Origin: Salidesulfovibrio onnuriiensis
GTDB lineage: Bacteria > Desulfobacterota > Desulfovibrionia > Desulfovibrionales > Desulfovibrionaceae
Direction of reading: 5' to 3'
DNA: 64,000 nucleotides
Assembly: GCF_008001235.1 (NCBI RefSeq)
Contig: NZ_CP040751.1
Coordinates: forward strand, 355,001-419,000
The notes under the pieces were generated by a model. It saw only the letters and a list, made by a program, of their open reading frames with translations, ran no database searches and was not told where the DNA came from. A program made the translations under genes and the position numbers. Below are positions 18,933-27,257 of the stretch, one piece after another. Position 1 is the first letter of the stretch; each line of letters begins with the position of its first letter.

Positions 18933-19958
18933 TTATCCGACAAGCCTGTCCTTGACCTGCCGGAAAAACTCCTGGAGGGCTTCCGGGGCGGTCTCTTCGC
19001 CGTCCACGTCCAGCCGCCAGAACAGGACCACCAGGTTGCCGCGCGGGGTTTTGGTTCCCCCAAAAAAAAGTTCGTGCGTCCGGCCTTCGGCGTTCTTCAT
19101 GACAAAGGCCCAGGACCTATCCCGCCGCTCCCAGTTGCTGAGAATGGCGCCGGTTTCCTTGCCCTGTTCCACCACGGCCTCGATGAACCCGCGCAGGGCA
19201 ATCCTGCCGGGCACGCCCAGGAACTCGCCCTGCTCGTTGCGGATGACGATGGGCGTTTCCATGAATGTTTCCGAAGGCTTGGGCAGGTCCTCGGCCTCGG
19301 GTTTCTGCTCGGGGGCGGGATCGGGCTCCTGCGCCGGGGCAACGGGCTCCCGCACCGGTTCCGGATCGGACTCGGGCTCGGAAGCGGGCTTTGCGGATTC
19401 CTCGATGGTGTAGGTCTTGGTGCCCTCCCTGCCGCGCACATTAACCACCTTCCTGGGCTTGGAGCTCTCGGCCGGAGCTCCCTTGAGATGTTCCAGCAGG
19501 GCGGAATAAACCTCGTCGCTACGGTCTTCGGCGGTGATCAGGGCCTCCAGGGCCTTTTCCACCTTTTCCAGCCGCTTGTCCGCCCGGGCCTGAGCCGTGG
19601 CCAGCTGGGCCATGCCGTGCATCATCTGCCCGGCGGTCTCGAAGAATTTTTCCAGATACTCCTTGGAAACGCCGGGGGCCGGCGTCCCGGCTCCGGCCGA
19701 CGCCTTGGGCGCGTCCTTGCGGCGGTGTTCCTGGAACTGCCCCTTGAGCAACTTGTAGGTTTCATTGATGGACATGCCCTGCTCGAAGCATTCCCGGATC
19801 TTGAGGCAGACGTCGCCCATCTCCTTCTTGAAGCGGATGGGCTTGCCGTCGGTGTGGACGGGAATGAACGTGGGAAACTTGCGGCGGTAGCTCTTGATGG
19901 TGGTCTCGGAAACGCCGCACAGCCGGGCAAGGTCTTTATGGGTGTATGTTTCAGACAT
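18933..19958 (-). CDS. MerR-like DNA-binding protein with proline-rich linker
   Basis: The 341-residue protein begins with a winged HTH of the MerR type (YTHKDLARLCGVSETTIKSYRRKFP, residues 5-29, and GKPIRFKKE). A coiled coil (about 105-150; AQARADKRLEKVEKALEAL) and a Pro/Glu-rich disordered region (about 190-240) follow. A C-terminal globular domain (about 245-341) contains RSWAFVMKNAEGRTHELFFGG. The combination is unlike standard MerR ligand sensors; it may be a plasmid- or chromosome-organisation-type or stress regulator, but I do not assign a role. Its ATG overlaps the stop of an upstream miniprotein gene by 8 nt and has only a weak ribosome site, so translational coupling is likely. Confidence 0.7.
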   Translation of the reverse strand: MSETYTHKDLARLCGVSETTIKSYRRKFPTFIPVHTDGKPIRFKKEMGDVCLKIRECFEQGMSINETYKLLKGQFQEHRRKDAPKASAGAGTPAPGVSKEYLEKFFETAGQMMHGMAQLATAQARADKRLEKVEKALEALITAEDRSDEVYSALLEHLKGAPAESSKPRKVVNVRGREGTKTYTIEESAKPASEPESDPEPVREPVAPAQEPDPAPEQKPEAEDLPKPSETFMETPIVIRNEQGEFLGVPGRIALRGFIEAVVEQGKETGAILSNWERRDRSWAFVMKNAEGRTHELFFGGTKTPRGNLVVLFWRLDVDGEETAPEALQEFFRQVKDRLVG

Positions 19959-20151
19959 TTCGTGTTCTCTTCATGGGTTCAAGGCGGGGCAGACGGGAAC
20001 CGGCCATTTTCAGCCGCCGGGGCCGGGTTCGCAGCCGCCGGTCCCAGACGCAGGAAACCCCGCGGCTCCTGGCAACGCGTTTCAACAGGGGCTGGAATGC
20101 CAGCCGGACCACATACGCGCGTTCCTTTCCCGGTTGCGAAACTCGAATCAC
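19951..20151 (-). CDS. Arg-rich 66-residue protein coupled to the MerR-like gene
   Basis: I do not recognise this protein. A GTG start (20151) is preceded at the ideal distance by a near-perfect ribosome site, AGGAGG, and 66 codons run into the start of the MerR-like gene, ending ATGTCTGA so that the two genes overlap by 8 nt. The product is strongly basic, with many Arg residues (SRGVSCVWDRRLRTRPRRLK), and has no signal peptide. It could be a small nucleic-acid-binding protein or a leader peptide that controls translation of the regulator. A promoter (TTGACC-N17-TATTTA) lies about 80 bp upstream. Confidence 0.5.
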   Translation of the reverse strand: MIRVSQPGKERAYVVRLAFQPLLKRVARSRGVSCVWDRRLRTRPRRLKMAGSRLPRLEPMKRTRNV

Positions 20152-20230
20152 CGTCTTCCCTCCTGTTAAATCGTCACCTATCGAAACCCTTGCAGGGCTT
20201 GAGATAAAACCTTCGGGAACTTACCGATAA

Positions 20231-20259
20231 TAAATATCTTGAAAAAGTCTAGAGGTCAA
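20231..20259 (-). promoter_or_regulatory. Promoter for the miniprotein/MerR-like pair
   Basis: Reading leftwards: TTGACC (20259-20254), a 17-bp spacer, TATTTA (20236-20231). The leader of about 70 nt contains a short GCCCTGCAAGGGT hairpin before the ribosome site. Confidence 0.4.
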
Positions 20260-20377
20260 GCAGAAGCTCCTCCCTCGCCCCGGGAAAACAAAAGTCCCAA
20301 ACCCTTTACAACAAACCGAAAGGGCGGGTACTTGAGTCCTGCCGACACAGCATACCCACACCCGAAAGGAGAACGCC

Positions 20378-21490
20378 GTGAACAAGGACCGCCTGCATTT
20401 CCTGGACAACCTGCGCGCCGCCATCATCTTTGCGGTCATCCTGCTGCACGTATCCCTCTGCTACATGATGTACGCCCCGTCCTGGTGGTACGTGATCAAC
20501 CCCGAGACCTCCATCTACTTCACCTATGCGGTCATCCTCATCGACGTGCCCATCATGCCGGCCATGTTCTTCATTGCGGGCTATTTCGCACTCCCGTCCC
20601 TGCAGCGCCAGGGCACACAACGATTCATGCGCTCCAAGTTCCGGCGGCTGCTCGTGCCCTGGGCCCTCGGCGTGCTGCTGCTGGCGCCGCCCACCGCGCA
20701 CATGATCTATCTCTCCCGCCACGTGCCCATGGACCTGCTGACCTTCTGGGGCGGCGAGTTCTGGACCAAGGCGTTTCAACAGTCCGTGTACTGGTTCCTG
20801 AGCATACTGTTCTGGACCTTTGCCGCCTTTGCCCTGGCCGCCAAGGCACTGCCCGCCCTGAAAAACGCGCGCCAGCAGGTCCGAAATCCCTCCCTGCCGC
20901 TGTTCCCGGCCATCATCGCCGGCACCGGCCTGGCCTTTTATCTGGCCATCCGCCAGTTCCCGGTGGACGGCTGGTACGTGAGCTACCTGTTTTCCTTCCA
21001 GCCCGAGCGCCTTCCCCTGCTCGTGGGCTACTTCGCCCTCGGGGTCTGGGCCTGGCGCAACGGATGGTTCACCGAAGAAGGCTACATGCCCCGCAAGCGG
21101 ATCTGGCTGCCCCTGGCCCTCCTGAGCGCCCTGGCCTATCTGGCCGTGAAGCTGGGATACGGCACGCCCGGAGCCGCGCTGTTCGGCAGGAAGGACCTGC
21201 TCGCCCCGGCCTTCACCATCTACTGCCTGAGCGCAATGCTGGGATTCATCGCCCTGTTCGCCTCCATCGTGAACGCCCGGGGAAGGGTCTGGGCTTCGGC
21301 CTCGGACAACTCCTACGGCATCTACTATGTGCATGCCCTCATCGCCTACTGGACCGCCTACCTCCTGCTCGGGGCGGACATGTCCGCCTACACGAAGGCC
21401 GCCGTCGCCCTTGCCGTGACCTGCGGTGCGAGCTGGATGCTCAGCGCGGGCGTGCTGCGCAGGGCTCCGCTGCTGCGGAAGATGTTTTAA
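20378..21490 (+). CDS. Acyltransferase family 3 membrane protein
   Basis: The 370-residue integral membrane protein has about ten hydrophobic segments and the family-3 acyltransferase start (RLHFLDNLRAAIIFAVILLHVSL, with the conserved His at 24). These inner-membrane enzymes O-acylate or O-succinylate sugars and glycans (OpgC/OafA group). FRRLLVPWALGVLLL and SYGIYYVHALI are typical internal blocks. The start codon is GTG at 20378, with AAAGGAG upstream. It stands alone between the MerR-like cluster and a bidirectional terminator. Confidence 0.85.
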   Translation: MNKDRLHFLDNLRAAIIFAVILLHVSLCYMMYAPSWWYVINPETSIYFTYAVILIDVPIMPAMFFIAGYFALPSLQRQGTQRFMRSKFRRLLVPWALGVLLLAPPTAHMIYLSRHVPMDLLTFWGGEFWTKAFQQSVYWFLSILFWTFAAFALAAKALPALKNARQQVRNPSLPLFPAIIAGTGLAFYLAIRQFPVDGWYVSYLFSFQPERLPLLVGYFALGVWAWRNGWFTEEGYMPRKRIWLPLALLSALAYLAVKLGYGTPGAALFGRKDLLAPAFTIYCLSAMLGFIALFASIVNARGRVWASASDNSYGIYYVHALIAYWTAYLLLGADMSAYTKAAVALAVTCGASWMLSAGVLRRAPLLRKMF

Positions 21491-21538
21491 CCCCCGCACG
21501 CCGCCCGGACGGCTGTGCATTTCGCAGGAACATAACAA

Positions 21539-21573
21539 AAACCGGCTTCCGCCGCAGGCGCGGAAACCGGTTT
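21539..21573. terminator. Bidirectional terminator between acyltransferase and rsmG
   Basis: AAACCGG...TTCCGC pairs with GCGGAA.CCGGTTT around a short loop. It has an A-rich left flank and T-rich right flank, and sits between convergent genes. Confidence 0.75.
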
Positions 21574-21599
21574 AACACTATTCCAGGGGTGAAAACGGG

Positions 21600-22256
21600 C
21601 TATTTCGACTGAGAAAGAGCCCAGAAATGATGATTTTTGCCCATTACGGGATACGCAACAGTCCCCAAAAGACGCCAGGATTCGGGCAGGTCCCGCGGAG
21701 CCGGGTCATTGGAGAGAATGACCAGGACGCCCTCAGCACTCAGCAGGGGCACGGCAAAATCAAGGAGCTTGCGCCAGGGCATGAAGGCCTTGCTCAGGAT
21801 CAGGTCGGCGCAATGGCCATACCCCTCGGCCTCCAGATGCGCCGGGGAATCCTCGGCCCGGCCCATGAAGACATGGGTGGCGGGCAACTCCAGGCGGCCC
21901 AGGGCCGTACGCATGAATCCGCACCGCTTCTGGCGCACCTCCACCAGCCAGTATTGCCCCGCCTGCCAGAACATGCGCAGCGGGATGCCGGGCAATCCGG
22001 CCCCGGCCCCAAGGTCGAGGGTCACGGGGTCGGCGGGCAAATCGAGATCTTTCAGGAAGGCGGCCAGATGGATGCTGTCCACCACCAACCGTTTCAGCAC
22101 CTCGGGCCAGCGGGCCGGGCCCACCAAGTTCATCTTGCGGTTCCACTTCTCCAGCAGCTCGAGGTAGGCGGCCAGTCTGGCGCACTGCTCGTCCGAGGCC
22201 TCCAGGTCGAGGCCGCGCAGGATTTCCACGACACTTTTCGGGGTTGGTCTGGGCAT
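21600..22256 (-). CDS. rsmG: 16S rRNA (guanine(527)-N7)-methyltransferase
   Basis: It methylates G527 of 16S rRNA with S-adenosylmethionine. The 218-residue length matches RsmG/GidB. The SAM-binding motif LDLGAGAGLPGIPL lies near 80-93, preceded by the family hallmark NRKMNLVG near 40. In many genomes rsmG sits beside chromosome-partition genes; here it is isolated, facing the acyltransferase gene. No strong ribosome site is visible at the ATG. Confidence 0.93.
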   Translation of the reverse strand: MPRPTPKSVVEILRGLDLEASDEQCARLAAYLELLEKWNRKMNLVGPARWPEVLKRLVVDSIHLAAFLKDLDLPADPVTLDLGAGAGLPGIPLRMFWQAGQYWLVEVRQKRCGFMRTALGRLELPATHVFMGRAEDSPAHLEAEGYGHCADLILSKAFMPWRKLLDFAVPLLSAEGVLVILSNDPAPRDLPESWRLLGTVAYPVMGKNHHFWALSQSK

Positions 22257-22408
22257 GCAGGCGTCCTATCCTGTTTCAATTTCATCGTCCAGCAAAGTCC
22301 TCAGCCGGACCGTTCGTGCATCGACGGGGCAGGATTCTCCACGCGCGAAATCTTCAACGGGAGGCCTCCGGCGGCCCAAGGGGATACCTCCCTTGGGAAA
22401 CCCTTCCT

Positions 22409-22443
22409 GTGAGCGAACCTTTGCAAAACAAAGGCCCGCTCAC
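22409..22443 (-). terminator. Hairpin downstream of sppA
   Basis: GTGAGCG/CGCTCAC and CTTTG/CAAAG arms form a hairpin 7 bp past the sppA stop. There is no clear U-tract. Confidence 0.5.
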
Positions 22444-22449
22444 GGTGAA

Positions 22450-23418
22450 TCAGTAAGAGGGGCTCCAAAGGTAGTAGAAACCGGCCTGCCGGGGAACGAG
22501 ATGCTCGATGTGCATGTTCACCAGCGCCGGGTTGGCCGGATCCGCCGAACTCAGGGTGTTGTACGGGTTGTCGTTGGGGTATTGGTCGCGGCGGTAGGTG
22601 ACGATGCGCGCCTCGCTCACTCCGGCCAGTTTCCGGGCCTCGGCAAAGGCGTCCTGCATGTAGCCGACGTGGTCGATGAGCCCGAGCTCCCGGGCGCGCG
22701 TGGCCGTAAAGACGCGGGCGGTCTTGATCTCGTCCATGGCCGCCCGGGTCGGGTTGCGGCGCTCCTGCACCAGGGCGTAGAAACGCCCGGCCATGTCGTC
22801 GATGATCTCCTGGAACAGTCTGCGTTCGCGGTCCGTGGTGGCCCTGAACGGCGAGCCCATGTCCTTGTCCATGCCGGACTTGGAGATTTCCACGTCCACG
22901 CCGATCTTTTCCATGAGCCCGTCCACCTTGGGCCGCATGAAGATGACGCCCACGGACCCGGTGATGGTCGTGGGGTGCGCCACGATGCTGTCCGCGGCCA
23001 GGGCCGTGTAGTAGCCGCCCGATGCGGCCACGTCCATCATCAGCGCCACCACCTTGTTGCCGGTCTTTTCCCGGTAGCGCATGAGCTCGCGATAGAGGAT
23101 GTCGCTGGCGGTGGTGGTGCCGCCGGGCGAGTTGATCTTGACCACCACACCCTTGATGTCCTCGTCCTGCTCGGCCAGCCGCAAATTGCTGACCAGCTCC
23201 TGCACCGAGCCCGGCTTGGAGGTCAGCAGCCCGGACTTGGGCTTGTCGTCCAGGAACCCATTGACGTTCACCAGCAGGATCTTGGCGTCGCCCTCGCCCT
23301 CGAGCACGCTTTCCTTGAGCGGCGAGGTTGCCTGGCCGGTGAAGAGCTTGAACTTGGGCGAACAGCCCGCGGCCACGGCCAGCATGAGTATAAGAAAAGA
23401 TATCACGATTTTTTTCAT
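22450..23418 (-). CDS. sppA: Signal peptide peptidase SppA, lipoprotein type
   Basis: This membrane-anchored serine protease removes leftover signal peptides. The 322-residue length is the short form. A lipoprotein signal ends in AVAAGC (Cys19). The catalytic Ser133 sits in DVAASGGYY and the general-base Lys185 in SGMDKDMGSP, 52 residues apart as in Bacillus SppA (S147/K199). The NSPGG block at 96-100 is the oxyanion region. It is divergent from a small secreted protein, with a shared 85-bp promoter region. Confidence 0.93.
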   Translation of the reverse strand: MKKIVISFLILMLAVAAGCSPKFKLFTGQATSPLKESVLEGEGDAKILLVNVNGFLDDKPKSGLLTSKPGSVQELVSNLRLAEQDEDIKGVVVKINSPGGTTTASDILYRELMRYREKTGNKVVALMMDVAASGGYYTALAADSIVAHPTTITGSVGVIFMRPKVDGLMEKIGVDVEISKSGMDKDMGSPFRATTDRERRLFQEIIDDMAGRFYALVQERRNPTRAAMDEIKTARVFTATRARELGLIDHVGYMQDAFAEARKLAGVSEARIVTYRRDQYPNDNPYNTLSSADPANPALVNMHIEHLVPRQAGFYYLWSPSY

Positions 23419-23432
23419 TCCGACCTCACTCG

Positions 23433-23484
23433 AGTGGTTTCATTGACAATACGCCCCCGGCCATATAGGCACGGCGAAACCACT
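23433..23484 (+). promoter_or_regulatory. Promoter nested between 9-bp inverted repeats
   Basis: AGTGGTTTC (23433-23441) and GAAACCACT (23476-23484) are perfect complements flanking a consensus -35 TTGACA (23443-23448) and TATAGG (23464-23469, spacer 15). Either a DNA operator pair or a 5'-leader stem is possible. Confidence 0.35.
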
Positions 23485-23503
23485 ATGCCACCGAGGAGTT
23501 CCC

Positions 23504-24061
23504 ATGATCAAGAAAACACTCTTTTTTGCACTCGCCCTTCTTCTCCTGACCGCTTCGCAGCTCTTCGCCGGGGACGTTCCCCAGTTCAAGCAGAGCGATT
23601 TCCCGGAGACCATCACCTTTGCCGGGGTAAAACACCACCTCGCCTTCAAGGAAGGCAACGATAAAGGGCCGTATATTCTTGAATACATCCCAGAAGGCGA
23701 AACGCTGGAAAAGTGGACCACCCTGTTTGCCATCCGGCTGGAAGGGCATGATCTCACGCCCCTCCAACGGGCCGCGACATTTGCCAACCACTTGGAAAAA
23801 AGAGGTTTCAAAAACGCGGTCTTCCAAAGCAAGGACAAGAAGGATGTGGTGTTGGACTTTGCCACATGGCCCGAGGACAGCTCTTTTTACGAGCACAACC
23901 TGTGGCGCTATTTCAAACCCGAAAAGGGCTTAATTTCCTACCAGTACGCCCGCCGTTTTTACATGCCCGACAGTTCCATGGAGCAAATCAAAGAATATAT
24001 GATGAGCAAAAGCAAAGTGGTAAACGAAATGTTTGAGTTCCCGCTTCCGCCCACTCCATAA
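23504..24061 (+). CDS. Secreted protein of unknown function
   Basis: The 185-residue protein has a clear signal peptide (MIKKTLFFALALLLLTASQLFAG) and a mature soluble domain with a regular alternation of charged and aromatic residues (ETITFAGVKHHLAFKEG, YILEYIPEGETLEKWTTLFAI). The TLFAIR...LTPLQRAATFANHLEKRG pattern suggests a compact periplasmic domain, but I do not recognise a family. GAGGAG precedes the ATG at 23504. It is divergent from sppA and upstream of the MazG-like gene. Confidence 0.65.
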   Translation: MIKKTLFFALALLLLTASQLFAGDVPQFKQSDFPETITFAGVKHHLAFKEGNDKGPYILEYIPEGETLEKWTTLFAIRLEGHDLTPLQRAATFANHLEKRGFKNAVFQSKDKKDVVLDFATWPEDSSFYEHNLWRYFKPEKGLISYQYARRFYMPDSSMEQIKEYMMSKSKVVNEMFEFPLPPTP

Positions 24062-24083
24062 GACATGCCGGCCCCCTCATGGC

Positions 24084-24125
24084 CCGCGCATTGACAAACC
24101 CGTCCGCCGCGCGGACAATGCGCGG
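24084..24125 (+). promoter_or_regulatory. Leaderless-type promoter inside a nested palindrome
   Basis: TTGACA (24091-24096), 17 bp, GACAAT (24114-24119) put the transcription start at about 24126, at the ATG of the MazG-like gene (24128), which has no ribosome site. The promoter lies within CCGCGCATTG...CAATGCGCGG (10-bp arms) with an inner GTCCGC-CGC-GCGGAC hairpin. Confidence 0.45.
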
Positions 24126-24127
24126 CC

Positions 24128-24478
24128 ATGAGCGATTCACTCAAGGAACTGACAGAAGTCATCAGGCGGTTTGTGGACGAACGGGACTGGAGCGCCTTCC
24201 AGTCGCCCAAGAACCTGACCATGGCCCTGTGCGGCGAGGCCGGGGAACTGGCCGAGCAGCTCCAGTGGCTCAGCGAGGAGCAGAGCCGCGCCCCCTCCCC
24301 GGAAAAGCTTCAGAACATCAAGGAAGAATGCGCGGACGTGCTCGTCTACCTGGTGCGCATCGCCGACGAGCTGGGCTTTGACCTGGTGGAGGCGACCCGC
24401 GCCAAGTGCCGCAAGAACGAAAAAAAATACCCGGTGGAGCTGGTGCATGGACGCCTGAAACGCCGGGACGAGTACTAG
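24128..24478 (+). CDS. MazG-like nucleotide pyrophosphohydrolase (dCTPase type)
   Basis: It probably hydrolyses non-canonical or excess (d)NTPs to monophosphates. The 116-residue all-alpha protein carries the MazG metal motif: ExxE at E37/E40 (CGEAGELAE) and ExxD at E67/D70 (KEECADVLVYL). Size and the NLTMALCGEAGEL start resemble the DCTPP1/RS21-C6 group rather than the double-domain MazG. Translation probably starts on a leaderless mRNA. Repeat element D begins 3 bp after the stop. Confidence 0.85.
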   Translation: MSDSLKELTEVIRRFVDERDWSAFQSPKNLTMALCGEAGELAEQLQWLSEEQSRAPSPEKLQNIKEECADVLVYLVRIADELGFDLVEATRAKCRKNEKKYPVELVHGRLKRRDEY

Positions 24479-24480
24479 CT

Positions 24481-24601
24481 GACTGCTGAAAAAGGCCCGT
24501 ATGCCACGTTACTGCGAAAAAGCCTGACCCTCACGTATCGTATCATACGCATCGGTCCAGTCTTTTTCTTGCGCCTTGCTTCCAAACCTTTTTGAGCAGT
24601 C
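24481..24601 (-). repeat. Interspersed inverted-repeat element, copy D
   Basis: This 121-bp copy is inverted relative to A-C. Read on the minus strand it shows GACTGCTCAAAAAGG, GAAGCAAGGCGCAAG, a central GCGTATGATACGATACGTGA dyad and a TTTTTCGCAGTAACG block. It starts 2 bp after the stop of the rightward MazG-like gene, keeping the same gene-to-element orientation as the other copies. Confidence 0.85.
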
Positions 24602-24630
24602 GGAAAATCAATATTTCAGGAGATGACATT

Positions 24631-25011
24631 ATGCCCGGAAAATGGCGTTTAACCATCACCCAGGACTTTTCCGCCGCCCACCAGCTGCGCAACTACGGCG
24701 GCAAGTGCGAACACATGCACGGCCACAACTTCGGGGTGGAGGTCTGCGTGGAAGGCAGCAGGCTGGACGACAGGGTCCACTACCTCATGGATTTCAAGGA
24801 GCTGAAGAAACGCACCAAGGCGGTGCTGGAACAGCTCGACCACAAGCACCTCAACCAGGTGCCCCCGTTCGACGAGATCAACCCGTCCTCCGAGAACATC
24901 GCCATGTTCATCTACAACGAGCTCAAGCCCGCCCTGCCGCAAGGCGTGGCCCTGGCCTGGGTCAGCGTCTCGGAAAAGGATTCCTCCAAGGCAACCTACT
25001 GGGAGGAATAG
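24631..25011 (+). CDS. queD: 6-carboxy-5,6,7,8-tetrahydropterin synthase
   Basis: It catalyses the second step of queuosine/7-deazaguanine synthesis, from dihydroneopterin triphosphate. The 126-residue protein has the zinc ligands H17, H30 and H32 and the QueD-type catalytic Cys26 in C-EHM-HGH, followed by MDFKELK and LDHKHLN. The ATG at 24631 has AGGAGA at the right distance; an upstream frame to 24592 would overlap repeat D. Its stop codon shares one base with the dtd start. Confidence 0.95.
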   Translation: MPGKWRLTITQDFSAAHQLRNYGGKCEHMHGHNFGVEVCVEGSRLDDRVHYLMDFKELKKRTKAVLEQLDHKHLNQVPPFDEINPSSENIAMFIYNELKPALPQGVALAWVSVSEKDSSKATYWEE

Positions 25012-25475
25012 TGCGGCTCGTCATCCAGCGCGTCACCGACGCCCGGGTCATCGTGGACCAGAAGACCGTGGCCGAGACCGAAGCCGGATTTCTGGCGCTG
25101 GTGGGATTCGGCCGCGAGGACCGCGAAGATCTTCCCGCTTCCAAGCAGTGGTCCAGAATGCTGGACAAGCTCATGAACCTGCGCGTGTTCACGGACGACG
25201 ACGGCAAGTTCAACCTGAGCCTCAAGGATGTCCGCGGCGACCTGCTCCTTGTCTCCCAGTTCACGCTCTACGCGGACTGCAAAAAGGGCCGCCGCCCCTC
25301 GTTCACGGACGCCTGCCCGCCCGAGCTGGCCAACACCCTGTTCGAACGCTTTGTGTCCGACGCGCGCACGCTCGCCCCGGCCAGGGTGGAGACCGGCGTG
25401 TTCGGGGCCGAGATGTTCCTGGACTTCACCAACTGGGGGCCAGTGACCATCACCCTCGATTCCAAGGATTTATAG
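25011..25475 (+). CDS. dtd: D-aminoacyl-tRNA deacylase
   Basis: It frees tRNAs wrongly charged with D-amino acids or glycine. The 154-residue protein shows the active-site blocks SQFTLYADCKKGRRPSF and NWGPVTITLDS (a Gly-Pro variant of the cross-subunit motif). It begins with GTG at 25011, overlapping the queD stop (TAGTG), with GGGAGG upstream, so the two are coupled. A terminator follows. Confidence 0.94.
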   Translation: MRLVIQRVTDARVIVDQKTVAETEAGFLALVGFGREDREDLPASKQWSRMLDKLMNLRVFTDDDGKFNLSLKDVRGDLLLVSQFTLYADCKKGRRPSFTDACPPELANTLFERFVSDARTLAPARVETGVFGAEMFLDFTNWGPVTITLDSKDL

Positions 25476-25513
25476 AGCGGGAATCCCCTTTCCAAACCTT
25501 CGGAAAAACGCAC

Positions 25514-25548
25514 CGCCCGGCAGCCAGACTGGTTCCGGGCGTTTTTTT
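25514..25548. terminator. Terminator between dtd and comM
   Basis: CGCCCGG/CCGGGCG stem followed by TTTTTTT on the dtd side, between convergent genes. Confidence 0.8.
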
Positions 25549-25557
25549 GTTGGCGCG

Positions 25558-27090
25558 CTATCCGGCCTGGCGGTCCATGGTCCGGTAATTGATGGCCTCG
25601 GCCAAATGCGGCGTCGTGATGCGCTCCTCGCCCTCCAGGTCCGCGATGGTCCGGGCGATGCGCAGGATGCGGGTATAGGCCCGGGCCGACAGCCCCAGGG
25701 TCTTGACCGCCTGCTCCAGAAAACCGTGCTCGTCCCGGCCGCAGCGGCAATGTTCCTCCAGGGCCGACCCCGTGAGCTGGGCATTGGTGTGCAGGGGCAG
25801 CTCCGCATAGCGCTCGGCCTGGAGCTCCCGGGCCGCGACAATGCGTGCGCGCATGGTGGACGAGTCCATGCTCCCCCGCGACTCCTTGAGGTCCTCGTAC
25901 GGCACGGCGGGCACGTCCACATGCAGGTCGATGCGATCCAGGAGCGGGCCCGAGAGCTTGGCCCGGTAGCGGGCCACCCCGGCCGGGCTGCAGGTGCAGG
26001 TGTGCTTGTCGTCCGTGAGATACCCGCAGGCGCAGGGGTTCATGGCCGCCACGAGCATGAAATTCGCCGGGTAGGACAGGGACATGAGCGAACGGGAAAT
26101 GGACACCTCGCCGTCCTCCAGGGGCTGGCGCAAGACCTCCAGGGCCTGCTTCTTGAACTCGGGCAGCTCGTCCAGGAAAAGCACGCCCCGGTGGGCCAGG
26201 CTCACCTCGCCCGGCTGCGGATATCGACCGCCGCCGATAAGCCCGATGTCCGAAATGGTATGGTGCGGCGTGCGGAATGGCCGGGTGACGATCAGGGACT
26301 CCCTGCTGCCCAGCAGCCCGGCAACGGAATAGATCTTGGTCACCTCCAGGGCCTCCTCGAACCCCAGGGGCGGAAGCACCGTGGGGATGCGCTGGGAAAG
26401 CATGGTCTTGCCGCTTCCCGGGGGGCCTATGAACAGCAGGTTGTGCGCCCCGGCCGCCGCGATCTCGATGGCCCGCTTGGCGTGTTCCTGCCCCTTGACC
26501 TCGGAAAAATCATAGAGAAACGACTGGCGCTCCCCCCACAGGGTGTCGATATCCAGCCGCGCGGGCTCGAATTCCTCCTCGCCCGTGACCAGCCCCACCA
26601 CCTGGGCCAGATTCCGAAGCCCGTACACGGGCAGGCCGCGCACCACCGCCGCTTCGGCCGCGTTGGCCTCGGGCACCACGAGCCCCCTGGCCTTGCGGTT
26701 CTCCGAGGTGATGGCCAGGGGCAGCACCCCGTTGACCGGCTTGAGCTCGCCGGAAAGGGAGAGTTCGCCCGCCATGTACCAACCGTCCAGGTCCTCGGCG
26801 TCGATGGTTCCGGAGGCACCCAACAGGCCCATGGCCAGAGGCAGGTCGTAGGCGCTGCCCTCCTTGCGGATGTCGGCGGGCGCAAGGTTCACGGTGGTGC
26901 GGGCGGGGGGCAGCTTGAAACCGGAATTCTTGAGCGAGGAATAGACCCGCTCCTTGGATTCTCGGACCGCGCCTTCGGCGAGGCCGACCATGGTGAACGC
27001 GGGCAATCCGCTCCGGGCGAAATCCACTTCCAGTTGAACGGGGTAGGCGTCGATGCCGCGCAGGGCGGCGCAGTGGGCGGTGGCGATCAC
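25558..27090 (-). CDS. comM: YifB/ComM family Mg-chelatase-like AAA+ ATPase
   Basis: The 510-residue protein has an N-terminal ChlI-like domain (1-190) and an AAA+ core with Walker A GPPGSGKT near 222 and Walker B LFLDELPEF near 303. A Cys-rich CACGYLTDDKHTCTC zinc-type insert near 360-375 and a C-terminal YifB domain follow. ComM of naturally competent bacteria is a branch-migration helicase that helps integrate transformed DNA; in others the role is less clear. The start is a GTG preceded by AAGGAG. No competence genes are nearby. Confidence 0.9.
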   Translation of the reverse strand: MIATAHCAALRGIDAYPVQLEVDFARSGLPAFTMVGLAEGAVRESKERVYSSLKNSGFKLPPARTTVNLAPADIRKEGSAYDLPLAMGLLGASGTIDAEDLDGWYMAGELSLSGELKPVNGVLPLAITSENRKARGLVVPEANAAEAAVVRGLPVYGLRNLAQVVGLVTGEEEFEPARLDIDTLWGERQSFLYDFSEVKGQEHAKRAIEIAAAGAHNLLFIGPPGSGKTMLSQRIPTVLPPLGFEEALEVTKIYSVAGLLGSRESLIVTRPFRTPHHTISDIGLIGGGRYPQPGEVSLAHRGVLFLDELPEFKKQALEVLRQPLEDGEVSISRSLMSLSYPANFMLVAAMNPCACGYLTDDKHTCTCSPAGVARYRAKLSGPLLDRIDLHVDVPAVPYEDLKESRGSMDSSTMRARIVAARELQAERYAELPLHTNAQLTGSALEEHCRCGRDEHGFLEQAVKTLGLSARAYTRILRIARTIADLEGEERITTPHLAEAINYRTMDRQAG

Positions 27091-27257
27091 GTATGGCTCC
27101 TTGGAATAATATACGTTTACCTATGTAGTATAGGCGTTGCCGCCTGTAAAGGCGGAAGATTTTGTAACCATGCAGGAAAAAAATGAATATCGACAAAACC
27201 GTACGGCGTTGTATGGAATGGGAAACCTTACAAACAGACTCCAGAAGGGGAGAGAGT

